Virus record (IMG/VR): IMGVR_UViG_3300042295_000291 | Coordinates: 1 to 44,363 of that record | Direction: 5' to 3' (one strand) | From: a virus | Length of the DNA stretch: 44,363 bases | Shown here: in pieces, positions 1 to 9,111 of the stretch | Layout of the letters: the number at the start of each line of letters is the position of its first letter | Position numbering within the stretch: position 1 is the stretch's first letter | The notes under the pieces: model-generated | Database searches by the model: none | Seen by the model: only the letters and a program-made list of their open reading frames with translations | Told to the model about the DNA's origin: nothing | Program-made: the position numbers and the translations under genes

Positions 1-2442
1 GTGAATGGAGTCAGTTCTGAATGGTCGCTTGGTAGTGCATTAGATGCAGGATCTACTTCTTTTACCATTACAAATGGTTCTTTTAAGTGCGTCACATACA
101 ACCTTACTGCGTCACAAATAGCCTCAGATAACCAAAATTCAAGAACAATTGATTTTGGGTCGGGTACGCATACCCTATCAGGATCCTCGCCTGTTAGTTT
201 GGGGTCAACAGAAACAACTAGGGCAAATTTGTCCGTTGTTCCAGGAACTGCACAATTAAATTTTTCATCCGCAAACCCATCGCCGTTTGGGAACAACCAA
301 TCCTTCTACAACGTCGCCTTCACCAGCACCTCCGCAGGCACCGTCACCATCAACGGGGCCAATAGCTTCAACAACCTGTCCTTCACCGGCATCACCTCTG
401 CTGGTCTGAAGATCATCAGCGTCACAGCCAACCAGACCATAACAGGCACCTTCACCTGTTCAGCAGGCACCAACGCCACGATGCGTCATTTCGTTCGCTC
501 TAACACGCTCGGCACCACACGCACATTGACCTGCGCTGCCGTGTCCCTGACGGACGTTGACTTCAGAGACATCACCGTAGCCGGTGTAGCCGCGCCAGCA
601 ACAGGCACGCGCATCGGAGACTGTAAGGGCAACAGCGGCATTACGTTTGATGCTGCGAAGACGGTTTATTTTATTGGCACAGGCGTAAACGTAAACTGGG
701 GCGCAGCGGCATCATGGTCAGATTCTGTTGGAGGGGCGGCAAGTGGTATTTGGTTCCCGCTTGCACAAGATACGGCAATTGTTCCAACTGGAACCCCAGC
801 AAGCGGATCTACCATCACCATCAACCAAAGCTACAACATTGGCACCATCGACATGTCGGCTAGGACGACGAATACGATGACGCTGGCGACGGGCTCAACC
901 ACACCAGCGATCTACGGCAACTGGGTAAATGGTACGGGAACGACAATAACAAACTCTGGAAGTAATGTCACTTTTGCTGGCAGATCTTCGCAAACAATTA
1001 CATCCGCGGGCGTATCTTTTACAACAATTGCTGTATTTATTGATTCTCCGGGCGGCGTTGTAAGTTTATCTGATGCCTACACGGGGACGGCGAGCACAAC
1101 AAACGCATTACAAATCACTAATGGTACTTTTGATGCCTCTGGTTACAGCGTCACGCTATCTGGTTCCGCCAGTACGCTGTCTTCTTCCAACTCAAACATA
1201 CGAACAATTGCTGTCGGCTCTGGTACTTGGACCATTGCAGGTACTGGGGGATGGAGCGCAGCCACCTCCACCAACCTCACCGTCACCGGCACCGGCACCA
1301 TCAGCCTCACCTCTGCGTCAGCCAAGACCTTCGCAGGCGGCGGCATCTCCTACACCAACATCACCCTCAACCAAGGCGGCGCAGGTACGCTGACCATCAG
1401 CGGCAACAACACTTTCGCCAACATCACCAACACCTACAAAGCCACTGGTGCCACCGCCATCAACTTCGGCACCACAACGCAGACGGTTGGCAACTTCACC
1501 GCTGCGGGCGAAGCTGGTAGGGTATTGACGCTGACGGGCACATCTGCCTCTTCGCCTGCAACACTGGTCCTGACCTCCGGTACGGTGACCACGCCGGACT
1601 ACCTGACGATCACGGGTATCCGCGCCTACTCGCTGACCACAACGTGGTACGCGGGCGCCAACTCGACCAACAACGGGTCACTGGGCTGGTACTTTGAAGC
1701 AGCGGGGGGCACGGTATACAGCGCATCTTTCAGCGACACAGCAACTGGCGCAGACGCAGTTTCTGTCGCGGCATCAATTTTTGGCGCAGCTTACAGTGAG
1801 ACGGCTACCGGTATAGATGCATTCGCGGCATCTGGAACATTCAACGTTTCGTTGAGTGATACGGCAACAGGCTCGGATGCTGTCACATCGAACTTTGTCT
1901 TTAGTGCGGTTTTTTCTGATACTGCTACAGGTGCAGATACCGTAGCCGCTTCCGCTTCGATAGGGATATCTTTCTCTGACACAGCTACCGGCGCCGATGC
2001 TATCTCGGGAGCGCTTTCTACTAGCGCTTCTTTCTCTGATACAGCTACCGGCGCAGATGCGATCTCTGCCAGGGCCTCGTTCGCAGCCTTCTTTTCTGAC
2101 ACGGCTACAGGCGCAGACGCGGTCTCAGTGAGCGTCACGTTCGGTGCGGCTTTCTCCGACAGTGTCATGGGGGCTGATACGCCCGCAGTTGCTGCGTCTA
2201 CGTTCAGCGTAAGCATCCTTGACACAGCCCAGGCACTGGACACGCCCACTGCGGGCGGCACGTTCAATGTCTCGTTCAGCGACGCCGGAGCTATCACGGA
2301 CCTTGTGGCGGGCAGCTACCTCTGGAATCCAATAGATGACAGCCAGACCCCGAACTGGCAAAATGTTGTGACGGCGCCGCCTACGACCTGGGTCGAGATC
2401 AACGATACCCAGTCCCCGGGCTGGGTTGAAATCCAAACTTGA
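1..2442 (+). CDS. Tail fibre / adhesin-like protein, 5' end missing
   Basis: Open from the first base with no RBS in view, so the true start almost certainly lies upstream; the GTG at base 1 is only the first usable codon. The visible 813 residues are rich in Gly, Ser, Thr and Asn in short alternating beta-strand patterns, as in beta-helical phage fibres. Two similar modules can be seen (about residues 50-230 and 395-570), each with an 'RTI..GSGT' strand followed by a 'GTVTINGANSF' or 'GTLTISGNNTF' segment. Residues about 575-770 are ten copies of an FSDTATGADA-type unit. The C-terminus has two short 'P.W..V/I' turns. Role: host recognition or virion decoration (inference). Base composition alternates between AT-rich (1-300, 960-1200) and GC-rich stretches, as expected of a mosaic fibre. 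It is followed directly by another fibre-type gene. Confidence 0.72.
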   Translation: MNGVSSEWSLGSALDAGSTSFTITNGSFKCVTYNLTASQIASDNQNSRTIDFGSGTHTLSGSSPVSLGSTETTRANLSVVPGTAQLNFSSANPSPFGNNQSFYNVAFTSTSAGTVTINGANSFNNLSFTGITSAGLKIISVTANQTITGTFTCSAGTNATMRHFVRSNTLGTTRTLTCAAVSLTDVDFRDITVAGVAAPATGTRIGDCKGNSGITFDAAKTVYFIGTGVNVNWGAAASWSDSVGGAASGIWFPLAQDTAIVPTGTPASGSTITINQSYNIGTIDMSARTTNTMTLATGSTTPAIYGNWVNGTGTTITNSGSNVTFAGRSSQTITSAGVSFTTIAVFIDSPGGVVSLSDAYTGTASTTNALQITNGTFDASGYSVTLSGSASTLSSSNSNIRTIAVGSGTWTIAGTGGWSAATSTNLTVTGTGTISLTSASAKTFAGGGISYTNITLNQGGAGTLTISGNNTFANITNTYKATGATAINFGTTTQTVGNFTAAGEAGRVLTLTGTSASSPATLVLTSGTVTTPDYLTITGIRAYSLTTTWYAGANSTNNGSLGWYFEAAGGTVYSASFSDTATGADAVSVAASIFGAAYSETATGIDAFAASGTFNVSLSDTATGSDAVTSNFVFSAVFSDTATGADTVAASASIGISFSDTATGADAISGALSTSASFSDTATGADAISARASFAAFFSDTATGADAVSVSVTFGAAFSDSVMGADTPAVAASTFSVSILDTAQALDTPTAGGTFNVSFSDAGAITDLVAGSYLWNPIDDSQTPNWQNVVTAPPTTWVEINDTQSPGWVEIQT
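1726..2310 (+). repeat. Ten 60-bp tandem coding repeats in the tail fibre
   Basis: The Asp of the SFSDTATGADA motif recurs at exact 60-base spacing (codons ending at 1737, then each 60 bases to 2157), then at 63 and 60 bases. Copies 4 to 7 are the most alike; copies 8 to 10 have drifted. Each unit is 20 residues: a conserved half FSDTATGADA and a variable half of small and hydrophobic residues. Confidence 0.9.
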
Positions 2443-2450
2443 GGGGCACC

Positions 2451-3389
2451 ATGCCTTCTTCATACACCGCCCTGCTGAAGTTCGAACTTCCTGTTCAGGG
2501 AGAGCTGTCGGGCACCTGGGGCAACGTGGTCAACACGGCCATCACCACGCCCATCTCGCAGGCCATCGCAGGGACGACCAGCATCAACGTTGCAGGCACG
2601 GACTACACCCTGACGAACGGGGACGGGTCTACGCCCAACGAAGCGCGGCACATGTTCATCACGGCCATCGGCTCGCCCGGTGCGGCGCGGAACGTGATCT
2701 GCCCTGCCACCAGCAAGCTCTACGTCTTCACCAACAGCACGTCAGGCGGCTTCGCCATGACGCTGAAGACCCCTTCGGGATCTGGCATCGCCGTCCCCGC
2801 TGGGCAGCGCAGGCTGCTGTATTGCAACGGCACTGACGTTGTTGAGGCCATCACCGGCTTCACCGACGTAGCTATTGGAAATATATCCGGAGCACCCACG
2901 ACTGCGACTGCTAGTTTTGGAACGAACACAACCCAGCTTGCTACAACCGCTTTTGTACAGGCCGCTCTACAGGCGTTGCATCCTGTTGGGTCTATCTACA
3001 TCAACGCCACTAACGCAACCAACCCTGGCACGTTGCTCGGGTTTGGCACTTGGGTTGCATTCGGTGCCGGGCGTGTCCCTGTCGGCTTCGACTCCACAAA
3101 CGTCCTGTTTGATACTGCCGAAGAAACCGGCGGTTCTGCGGATGCGATAGCGGTCAGCCACACGCACACGATCACTGATCCCGGACACTCGCACACGACG
3201 ACCATCCCGACTTCCGCAACCGGTAACAGTGCGCAAGCTTTGTACTCAACGAACAGCGCCGGCACCAGTTCGACCATAACCTCCTCCACCGCAACGACCG
3301 GCATCAGCGTGAACACGGCGGGGTCTAGCGGTACAAACGCCAACTACCAGCCGTACATCACCGTTTACATGTGGAAACGGACAGCGTGA
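2451..3389 (+). CDS. Collar-type tail fibre / baseplate protein
   Basis: 312 residues from the ATG at 2451, which has GAGGGG six bases upstream; an in-frame TTG at 2439 would overlap the previous stop and is less likely. The C-terminal third has the pattern of phage tail-collar and Gp10-type baseplate C-terminal domains: 'HPVGSIYIN', 'GTWVAFGAGRVPVGFD', a His-rich 'SHTHTITDPGHSHT' strand and the ending 'NYQPYITVYMWKR'. In this family the His-rich strands bind metal within a trimeric knob. The N-terminal part (from 'YTALLKFELPVQGELSGTWG') is of a type common in small phage fibre proteins. It follows the large fibre by 8 bases and probably forms the same tail-tip assembly. Confidence 0.8.
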   Translation: MPSSYTALLKFELPVQGELSGTWGNVVNTAITTPISQAIAGTTSINVAGTDYTLTNGDGSTPNEARHMFITAIGSPGAARNVICPATSKLYVFTNSTSGGFAMTLKTPSGSGIAVPAGQRRLLYCNGTDVVEAITGFTDVAIGNISGAPTTATASFGTNTTQLATTAFVQAALQALHPVGSIYINATNATNPGTLLGFGTWVAFGAGRVPVGFDSTNVLFDTAEETGGSADAIAVSHTHTITDPGHSHTTTIPTSATGNSAQALYSTNSAGTSSTITSSTATTGISVNTAGSSGTNANYQPYITVYMWKRTA

Positions 3390-3403
3390 GCTAAGGAGTC
3401 ATC

Positions 3404-3814
3404 ATGGAACCGATTGACCTGAACACCCTGAAGGCCCAGGCCGCAGTTGAACTCAAGCGGCTGGAGGCTCAGGCCACCGCCAAGGAAGTCGCTGCCAAGG
3501 CCATCGGCAAGACGGCCATCGTCTGGATCTTCCTGCTGGTGCTGGTGGGTGTTGTGTCGTCGGCTTTCCTGAACACCGAAGCGCTTCCTGCTGTCATCGG
3601 TCTGGTGGCAACCGCCACGATGGCTCTGATCCAGATGGTCAACGGCATCGTCAACGAGACCAAGAAGGAAGAGAAGCCCGAGATCACGATCATCAAGGAG
3701 TTGATCGGGCGCCTGGACAAGCCTGAGCGTCAGGAAGCGTCCATGAAGGTCAGTGTCGAAGGCGACAAGGTCACCGTCCAGCGCGGTGATGATGTCATCT
3801 CCACCAAGGGGTAA
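3404..3814 (+). CDS. Holin-like two-TM membrane protein
   Basis: 136 residues, start fixed by AAGGAG seven bases upstream. Residues 8-35 form a charged amphipathic helix, about 37-56 ('TAIVWIFLLVLVGVVSSAFL') are a first transmembrane segment and about 62-79 a second, followed by a Lys/Glu-rich tail. Small size, membrane topology and position immediately before a second holin-type gene and an endolysin suggest a lysis role (holin, or antiholin to its neighbour). No family is recognised from sequence alone, so the assignment rests on topology and context. Confidence 0.6.
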   Translation: MEPIDLNTLKAQAAVELKRLEAQATAKEVAAKAIGKTAIVWIFLLVLVGVVSSAFLNTEALPAVIGLVATATMALIQMVNGIVNETKKEEKPEITIIKELIGRLDKPERQEASMKVSVEGDKVTVQRGDDVISTKG

Positions 3815-3816
3815 AC

Positions 3817-4320
3817 ATGCTCTCTCTGCTTTCTACCCTCGGTGGTCTGCTGATCAGCGGCCTGCCCAAGCTGCTGGAGTTCTTCCAGAACAAGAGCGAC
3901 CAGAAGCACGAGATTGCCCTGGCGCGTCTTCAGACCGAGCGTGAACTCCAGCTTGCAGCCCAGGGATACGCCTCCCAGGCCAAGATGGAGGAGATCCGCG
4001 TCGAGCAGGTTGCGATGCAGACCGAGGCGCAGATGACCGAGGCTGCGCTCAAGCATGATGAGAAGGTGCTGGAGAAAGCCAGCCGCTGGGTGGCAAACTA
4101 TGTCGGCACGGTGCGCCCGACGGTGACCTATATTTTCATCATCGAGTTGGTGCTGATCAATGCGGCCTTGACGTTGTACGTCTGGAAGCATCCGGGTCTG
4201 ATTCAGTCGGTTGACGACCTGATTCGCGTTACCGCGATCATCTTCAGTGAAGACGAGATGGCGATGTTGGGCGGAATCATTGGGTTCTGGTTCGGCAGCA
4301 GGCAGTGGAGCAAGAAGTGA
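3817..4320 (+). CDS. Holin of GTA 3-TM type
   Basis: 167 residues; RBS AAGGGG precedes the ATG, two bases after the previous stop. It has an N-terminal hydrophobic segment (3-20), a long charged helix likely to form a coiled coil (25-90), a transmembrane segment at about 103-122 ('TYIFIIELVLINAALTLYVW') and a terminal one at 148-161 ending 'GFWFGSRQWSKK'. The 'VGTVRPTVTY' lead-in and 'GFWFGSR' ending match the holin family that releases gene transfer agents (GTA_holin_3TM). Role: forms lesions in the inner membrane so that the endolysin can reach peptidoglycan. The stop overlaps the endolysin start by 4 bases (GTGA). Confidence 0.78.
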   Translation: MLSLLSTLGGLLISGLPKLLEFFQNKSDQKHEIALARLQTERELQLAAQGYASQAKMEEIRVEQVAMQTEAQMTEAALKHDEKVLEKASRWVANYVGTVRPTVTYIFIIELVLINAALTLYVWKHPGLIQSVDDLIRVTAIIFSEDEMAMLGGIIGFWFGSRQWSKK

Positions 4321-4820
4321 AGCTCAGCCCCGAGGGCGCTGCGCTGATGCACAGGTATGAGGGCTACAGAACCCGGCCCTATCTGTGCCCTGCGCACATC
4401 TGGACCGTCGGGTACGGGCACGTCCTGTATCAGGACCAGATCCAACTGCCCATGGTTCGCAAAGAGGGCTACACTGGGTTCATCCGCATGAACTACCCGC
4501 TACGTCCGGAGCACAACCGTGTCTGGTCCAAGGAAGAGATCGAGAGACTATTCGCGGTGGACGTCGCTGCTTTTGAACGAGGTGTTCTTCGTCTGGTTCC
4601 CGGCTGTGTTGGTCATCAAGGGCGCTTTGACGCTCTGGTCTCTTTTGCGTACAACGCAGGGCTAGGGAATCTGCAGCGCAGCCAGATCCGCATGAAGGCC
4701 AACCGCGATGACATCGAGGGAGCCGCAGACGCGTTCATGCAATGGACCAAGGCTGGCGGCAAAGAACTCCCGGGTCTTGTCAAGCGGCGCAGGGACGAGC
4801 GTGCGCTGTTTCTGAGGTAG
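4317..4820 (+). CDS. Endolysin, GH24 lysozyme (T4/lambdoid type)
   Basis: 167 residues from the GTG at 4317, chosen because it overlaps the holin stop as GTGA and has GGAG six bases upstream; an in-frame GTG at 4305 is an alternative. The GH24 catalytic pattern is present: Glu15 in 'YEGYRTRPYLCP', Cys24 at the place usually held by Asp or Cys, and Thr30 in 'WTVGYGH', spacing E-8-C-5-T as in the family. 'SFAYNAGLGN' (Asn/Ala motif) and the C-terminal 'MQWTKAGGKELPGLVKRR' helix complete the fold. It cleaves the MurNAc-GlcNAc bond of peptidoglycan. An extra loop of about 25 residues ('VLYQDQIQLPMVRKEGYTGF') follows the active-site strand. No signal peptide or TM segment, so export should depend on the holin. 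Confidence 0.92.
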   Translation: MKLSPEGAALMHRYEGYRTRPYLCPAHIWTVGYGHVLYQDQIQLPMVRKEGYTGFIRMNYPLRPEHNRVWSKEEIERLFAVDVAAFERGVLRLVPGCVGHQGRFDALVSFAYNAGLGNLQRSQIRMKANRDDIEGAADAFMQWTKAGGKELPGLVKRRRDERALFLR

Positions 4821-4823
4821 ACC

Positions 4824-6707
4824 ATGCCACTGAAAAAGCTAGTCCTGAAGCCCGGTGTAAACCGAGAGAACACTCGCTACACCAACGAGGGCGGCTGGTA
4901 TGACTGCGACAAGGTCAGGTTCCGCTACGGCACCCCGGAGAAGATCGGCGGCTGGGCGCGTGTCTCGGTAAACACCTTCCTGGGCATCTGCCGCTCTCTG
5001 TGGCCCTGGGCCACATTCTCCGGCGCAACGTACCTCGGGACCGGCACCAACCTCAAGTACTACATCGCGTTCGGCGGGGCGTACTACGACATCACGCCGC
5101 TGCGCACAACCACGACGCTGGGCACTGATCCGTTCACCGGCAACGGCACCACAACCGTTGCCGTCAGTGCGCCTGCACACGGCTGTACCAGCAACGATTT
5201 CGTGACGTTTAGTGGCGTAACGGGCACGTATGCGGCGCTGCTCAACGGAGAGTTCCAACTCACGTACATCGACGCCAACAGCTACACCATCACCACGAGC
5301 AGCGCCATTCCTGCGGGCGCGACGGGTGGTTCAGCGGTGTCCGCTGCGTATCAGATCGGTATCGGCGGAGAGATAGAAAGCCCAATTTCAGGCTGGGGTT
5401 CTGGTACGTGGGGCAGCGGCACCTGGGGCTCGGGATCGGTTGGCTCGCAGCCGCTGCGGATCTGGAACCACCAGAACTTCGGGCAGAACCTGATCTACGG
5501 CCCCAAAGGGGGTCCGCTGTACTACTGGGATGCAACCGTAGCCAACCCGTTGACCACGCGGGGCGTGGCGCTGTCGGGCATTTCAGGGGCAACTGACGTA
5601 CCGTCTTCGGTCAATCTGTTCATGGTGTCGGATGTGTCGCGCATCGTCATGGCGTTCGGCTGCCCTGACTACGGCAGCACCACGCTTGACCCCATGCTGA
5701 TCCGGTGGTCTGATCAAGAGAGCGCGATCAACTGGACGCCTTCGGCCACCACCCAGGCTGGCAGCATTCGGCTGTCCCACGGCAGCTTGATCCAGGCCGC
5801 GCTTCAAGTTCGCCAGGAGATCTTGGTCTGGACAGATACGTCGCTGTACTCGATGCAGTACCTGACGGGTGAGCCGTGGTGGCAGGCGCAGCTTCTGGCC
5901 GACAACATCAGCATCCTCAGCGACCGGGCGTGCGCCGTTGCGGCGGGCGTTACCTACTGGATGGGTAACGAGAAGTTCTACATATACGACGGGCGCGTGC
6001 AAGCGCTCCCCTGCGACGTTCGGGAATACGTGTTCCGCGACTTCAACTACAGCCAGAAAGAGTTGATCTTTGCCAGCACCGTTGACCAGTTCAACGAGAT
6101 TTGGTGGTTCTACTGCTCTGCTGACTCGACGGTCGTGAACAAGTATGTAATCTACAACTACGCTGAAAGGGTCTGGTACTACGGCACGCTCACCCGCAGC
6201 GCGTGGGTTGACGCAGGTCTGATTGGGGACTACCCGGTGTCCGCAGGCACGAATACCTTAATCTACCAAGAGTTCGGTGTTGACAACAACGAGACGGGCA
6301 CTGCGGTGCCCATCACTGCGTACATCACGTCGGCGGAGTTCGACATCGACGACGGACACAACTTCGGGTTCATCTGGCGTGTTCTTCCGGACATCACCTT
6401 CCGGGGCTCGACCGCTGCGGCTCCTCAAGCTACGCTGAGCATGTTCCCGCTGCAAAACTCCGGCTCAGGCTACACGCGCGGTACGGTCCCTGTGAACAGC
6501 ACAAGCGCGGACATGTCTGTGGCGGGAGAGAACGCCTACCCGATCATCCGCAGTGCTACGGTGCCTGTGGAGCAGTTCACGGGCCAAGTCAACATCCGCG
6601 TCCGTGGGCGGCAGATGTCCATGAAGATTGCCTCTGAAAACCTGGGCGTCCAGTGGCAGCTAGGTGCGCCGCGTATCGACATTCGGCAGGACGGGCGCAA
6701 GTCGTGA
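4824..6707 (+). CDS. Virion structural protein, 627 aa
   Basis: Begins 'MPLKKLVLKPGVNRENTRYT', followed by 'EGGWYDCDKVRFRYGTPEKIGGW', a start typical of a large phage virion protein seen in many environmental podovirus-like genomes, usually without an assigned function. The rest is rich in Trp, Tyr, Gly and short beta strands ('FMVSDVSRIVMAFGCPDYG', 'LVWTDTSLYSMQYL'), compatible with a beta-propeller. Residues about 190-205 hold short tandem 'GSGTWGSG' repeats. By position after lysis genes and by composition it could be a tail hub, needle-adaptor or DNA-stabilising protein, but which one cannot be told from sequence. ATG at 4824 is four bases after the endolysin stop. The stop overlaps the next GTG by 4 bases. 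Confidence 0.65.
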   Translation: MPLKKLVLKPGVNRENTRYTNEGGWYDCDKVRFRYGTPEKIGGWARVSVNTFLGICRSLWPWATFSGATYLGTGTNLKYYIAFGGAYYDITPLRTTTTLGTDPFTGNGTTTVAVSAPAHGCTSNDFVTFSGVTGTYAALLNGEFQLTYIDANSYTITTSSAIPAGATGGSAVSAAYQIGIGGEIESPISGWGSGTWGSGTWGSGSVGSQPLRIWNHQNFGQNLIYGPKGGPLYYWDATVANPLTTRGVALSGISGATDVPSSVNLFMVSDVSRIVMAFGCPDYGSTTLDPMLIRWSDQESAINWTPSATTQAGSIRLSHGSLIQAALQVRQEILVWTDTSLYSMQYLTGEPWWQAQLLADNISILSDRACAVAAGVTYWMGNEKFYIYDGRVQALPCDVREYVFRDFNYSQKELIFASTVDQFNEIWWFYCSADSTVVNKYVIYNYAERVWYYGTLTRSAWVDAGLIGDYPVSAGTNTLIYQEFGVDNNETGTAVPITAYITSAEFDIDDGHNFGFIWRVLPDITFRGSTAAAPQATLSMFPLQNSGSGYTRGTVPVNSTSADMSVAGENAYPIIRSATVPVEQFTGQVNIRVRGRQMSMKIASENLGVQWQLGAPRIDIRQDGRKS

Positions 6708-8083
6708 GTATCTTTTACAGCATCGTCAAGCGGTTCACAGCACCTTCGCTGCCAAAACCGACACAGACGTATGACCAAAGGTACTTTGACGCGCTAGTCA
6801 ACGTCCTGCGGCTGTACTTCAACCAACTTGACGACCTTCTGGGGCGCATCGTGGCAGTAACTTCGGCAACCGTCCCGGTATCAATTGGCGGCACCAACGT
6901 TGATGCGTTTGGCCGTCTGCGCACCAGCAGCCCGCTGACGCTGTTTGATTCGTCGCACCGTTTTTCGGACAACAACCTTTGGGTAAACGACACTTCAGCC
7001 GCCGGAACCTTCACTGTAGCGTTCAATGCCGCCCAAGGTCTTGTGGATCTCACAATCGATACGGCAAGCGGCAGCAAGATCATCCGCGAGACGACGAAAG
7101 TTTTCTCTTACCAGCCTGGAAAAAGCCTGCTGGTAATGTCCACGTTTGTGATGGCCCAAACAAAAACTAACCTGCGCCAACGTGTAGGCTACTTTGGGGC
7201 TTCAAACGGACTCTACCTTGAACAAAACGGCAGCAGTGTATATTTTGTCGAGAGAAGTTTTGTAACCGGCGTAACCACTGACACGCTTGTTGCACAAGCG
7301 AACTGGAACCAAGATCCGCTTAATGGCACGGGTCCATCAGGTATCACGCTCGATCTGTCAAAAGCGCAGATCTTGTACATGGATATTGAGTGGCTGGGTC
7401 TGGGCACCTGCCGCTTGGGGTTCATCATCAATGGTGTGTTTGTTCCGGCGCACAACTTCAATCACGCGAACCTGATCACAACGACGTACATCACCACCGC
7501 CTCCCTGCCTTTGCGCTACGAGATTGAAAACGTGGCGGGCACTTCTTCGTCAAGCACGATGAAGCAGGTTTGTTCGACGGTGATCTCTGAAGGGGGCTAC
7601 GAGCTTCGAGGGTTGCAGCAAGCTGTCGGCACAAATATCTTGACACCAAGAACGCTGACGACCGCAGGCACCTTGTACCCTATCATCTCAATTCGACTCA
7701 AGTCTACCCGCTTGGACGGCATTGTCATCTTGACCGCGCTGTCTATCATGGGCATCACCAACAACACCAACTACCAGTGGAGCGTGGTGGCATCAGGTAC
7801 GACTACTGGGGGTACATGGGTGAGTGCGGGGACGAGTTCGGCTGTGGACTACAACATCACAGGCACTGCAACAGCAGGCGGGCGCATCCTGGCTTCAGGC
7901 TACTTCCAGGGATCAAATCAAGGGTCCAACACCATTGACATCTTGAAGGAAGCCTTGTTCTCTTTTCAGCTTGAACGGAACTCATTCACCGCCACGCCCT
8001 ACGAGCTTACGCTTGTATGCACGTCGTCGTCGAATGGAGATCAGGTTCATGCCTCGATGGACTGGGAAGAGATCAGCCGGTAA
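6704..8083 (+). CDS. Virion structural protein, tail-associated
   Basis: 459 residues from the GTG at 6704, which overlaps the previous stop as GTGA; an upstream in-frame ATG at 6653 would need a long overlap and gives a low-quality N-terminus. Residues 1-50 form a short helical head ('YFDALVNVLRLYFNQLDDLL'). After it comes a long beta-rich region opening 'VDAFGRLRTSSPLTLFDSSH', a motif shared by many large phage fibre or baseplate proteins, with 'QRVGYFGASNGLYLEQNG' and 'LYMDIEWLGLGTCRLGFIING' strands. This looks like a jelly-roll domain. The likely role is peripheral tail or baseplate; the exact part is not known. Translational coupling to the previous gene suggests fixed stoichiometry. Confidence 0.6.
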   Translation: MSIFYSIVKRFTAPSLPKPTQTYDQRYFDALVNVLRLYFNQLDDLLGRIVAVTSATVPVSIGGTNVDAFGRLRTSSPLTLFDSSHRFSDNNLWVNDTSAAGTFTVAFNAAQGLVDLTIDTASGSKIIRETTKVFSYQPGKSLLVMSTFVMAQTKTNLRQRVGYFGASNGLYLEQNGSSVYFVERSFVTGVTTDTLVAQANWNQDPLNGTGPSGITLDLSKAQILYMDIEWLGLGTCRLGFIINGVFVPAHNFNHANLITTTYITTASLPLRYEIENVAGTSSSSTMKQVCSTVISEGGYELRGLQQAVGTNILTPRTLTTAGTLYPIISIRLKSTRLDGIVILTALSIMGITNNTNYQWSVVASGTTTGGTWVSAGTSSAVDYNITGTATAGGRILASGYFQGSNQGSNTIDILKEALFSFQLERNSFTATPYELTLVCTSSSNGDQVHASMDWEEISR

Positions 8084-8111
8084 TTTGACTCAGTGATATT
8101 GGAGGGATGCC

Positions 8112-9110
8112 GTGAGAGTCGATAAAGATGGCGTAGTGCATTTTGATACCGGAGGCGGGGACTTTAGCGGCTATGGGGATGGCTCCGGTCAAGGCGGGGG
8201 GTTTAACGACGGCTACAGTAGCCCCGGAGAAGCAGATCAAACGGCAGCGAATACGGCGGTAATGGACGCCGCGCTTGCGTCCGCGCCTGCACATGTCCAA
8301 GATTTCATGGCGCCGACTTCTTTTGCGGAGTTGGCTGCGGCTGTTCAGGGGATGAACCTTGCGCAAAAACAGCAAGACGATTATCAGTTCGGCTTTGATC
8401 GCGGACCCATGCATTCGCCAGGGGTCAGCTACGCGGATCTGAATACACTTGCGCAAGCAGGACTCGGGAAGATGGATGTCCCGGGATTCACCCAAAACAT
8501 AGAGCAAGCCCTCGCCGCACAGAACGTCCACAACGTCCTGAACTACGCTGCTCCCGCGCTTGCCAGTCTGGTTCCTGGCTACGGCACGGTGTCCGCGCTT
8601 GGCAAGGGCATTGCAAACATCCACGGCCTGATGACGGGCAGGCTGTCCGCTAAGGACGTCGTGCCTGGGCTGGTTGCGGGGTTGGTTGGTGCGAGGACTG
8701 GGATTCCTTCCGGTATCGTCGAAGGCATCCTCACTAACGATCTTGGCAAAGCCGTAGGCTCCGGTGCGCAAGCAGGGCTTGGCGCTCTCGTAGGTGGCCT
8801 CACAGGCAACCCATTGGCCGGCGCGTTGGCAAGCTCAACGCTTGGCCCCGCAGTCAACAGGGCAGCGTCAGAAGCTGTAGGTGGGACGAAGTCTGGCAGT
8901 TTAGGCGCAGCCCTCGGTCTACCTTCGGCGCCGTCCCAGGGGTCATCTCCCACAGGCAACACCTACGGCGACACAGGTATCAACGCAGACACCTATTCTG
9001 TCCTGGCAGCGATAGAACAGGCAGCGCAAGAACCCAAGCAGCCCGCGTGGTCCTCACAGATGACTGCAGGACGCTACGGCCCCCTGATGGAATATGAGTT
9101 TGGAGCGTGA
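8112..9110 (+). CDS. Gly/Ala-rich virion or ejection-module protein
   Basis: 332 residues; GTG start at 8112 with GGAGGG about six bases upstream. The N-terminus is Gly/Asp-rich (residues 10-40). A central stretch of about 130 residues (roughly 140-270) is made of small and hydrophobic residues with repeated Gly ('LVPGYGTVSALGKGIANI', 'AGLGALVGGLTGNPLAG'), resembling membrane-interacting segments of phage ejection proteins. The C-terminus has 'MTAGRYGPLMEYEFG'. No named family is recognised. It opens a run of five consecutive genes of similar low-complexity style that ends in the giant polyvalent protein, so a role inside the capsid or in DNA delivery is the best guess. Confidence 0.5.
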   Translation: MRVDKDGVVHFDTGGGDFSGYGDGSGQGGGFNDGYSSPGEADQTAANTAVMDAALASAPAHVQDFMAPTSFAELAAAVQGMNLAQKQQDDYQFGFDRGPMHSPGVSYADLNTLAQAGLGKMDVPGFTQNIEQALAAQNVHNVLNYAAPALASLVPGYGTVSALGKGIANIHGLMTGRLSAKDVVPGLVAGLVGARTGIPSGIVEGILTNDLGKAVGSGAQAGLGALVGGLTGNPLAGALASSTLGPAVNRAASEAVGGTKSGSLGAALGLPSAPSQGSSPTGNTYGDTGINADTYSVLAAIEQAAQEPKQPAWSSQMTAGRYGPLMEYEFGA

Positions 9111-9111
9111 T

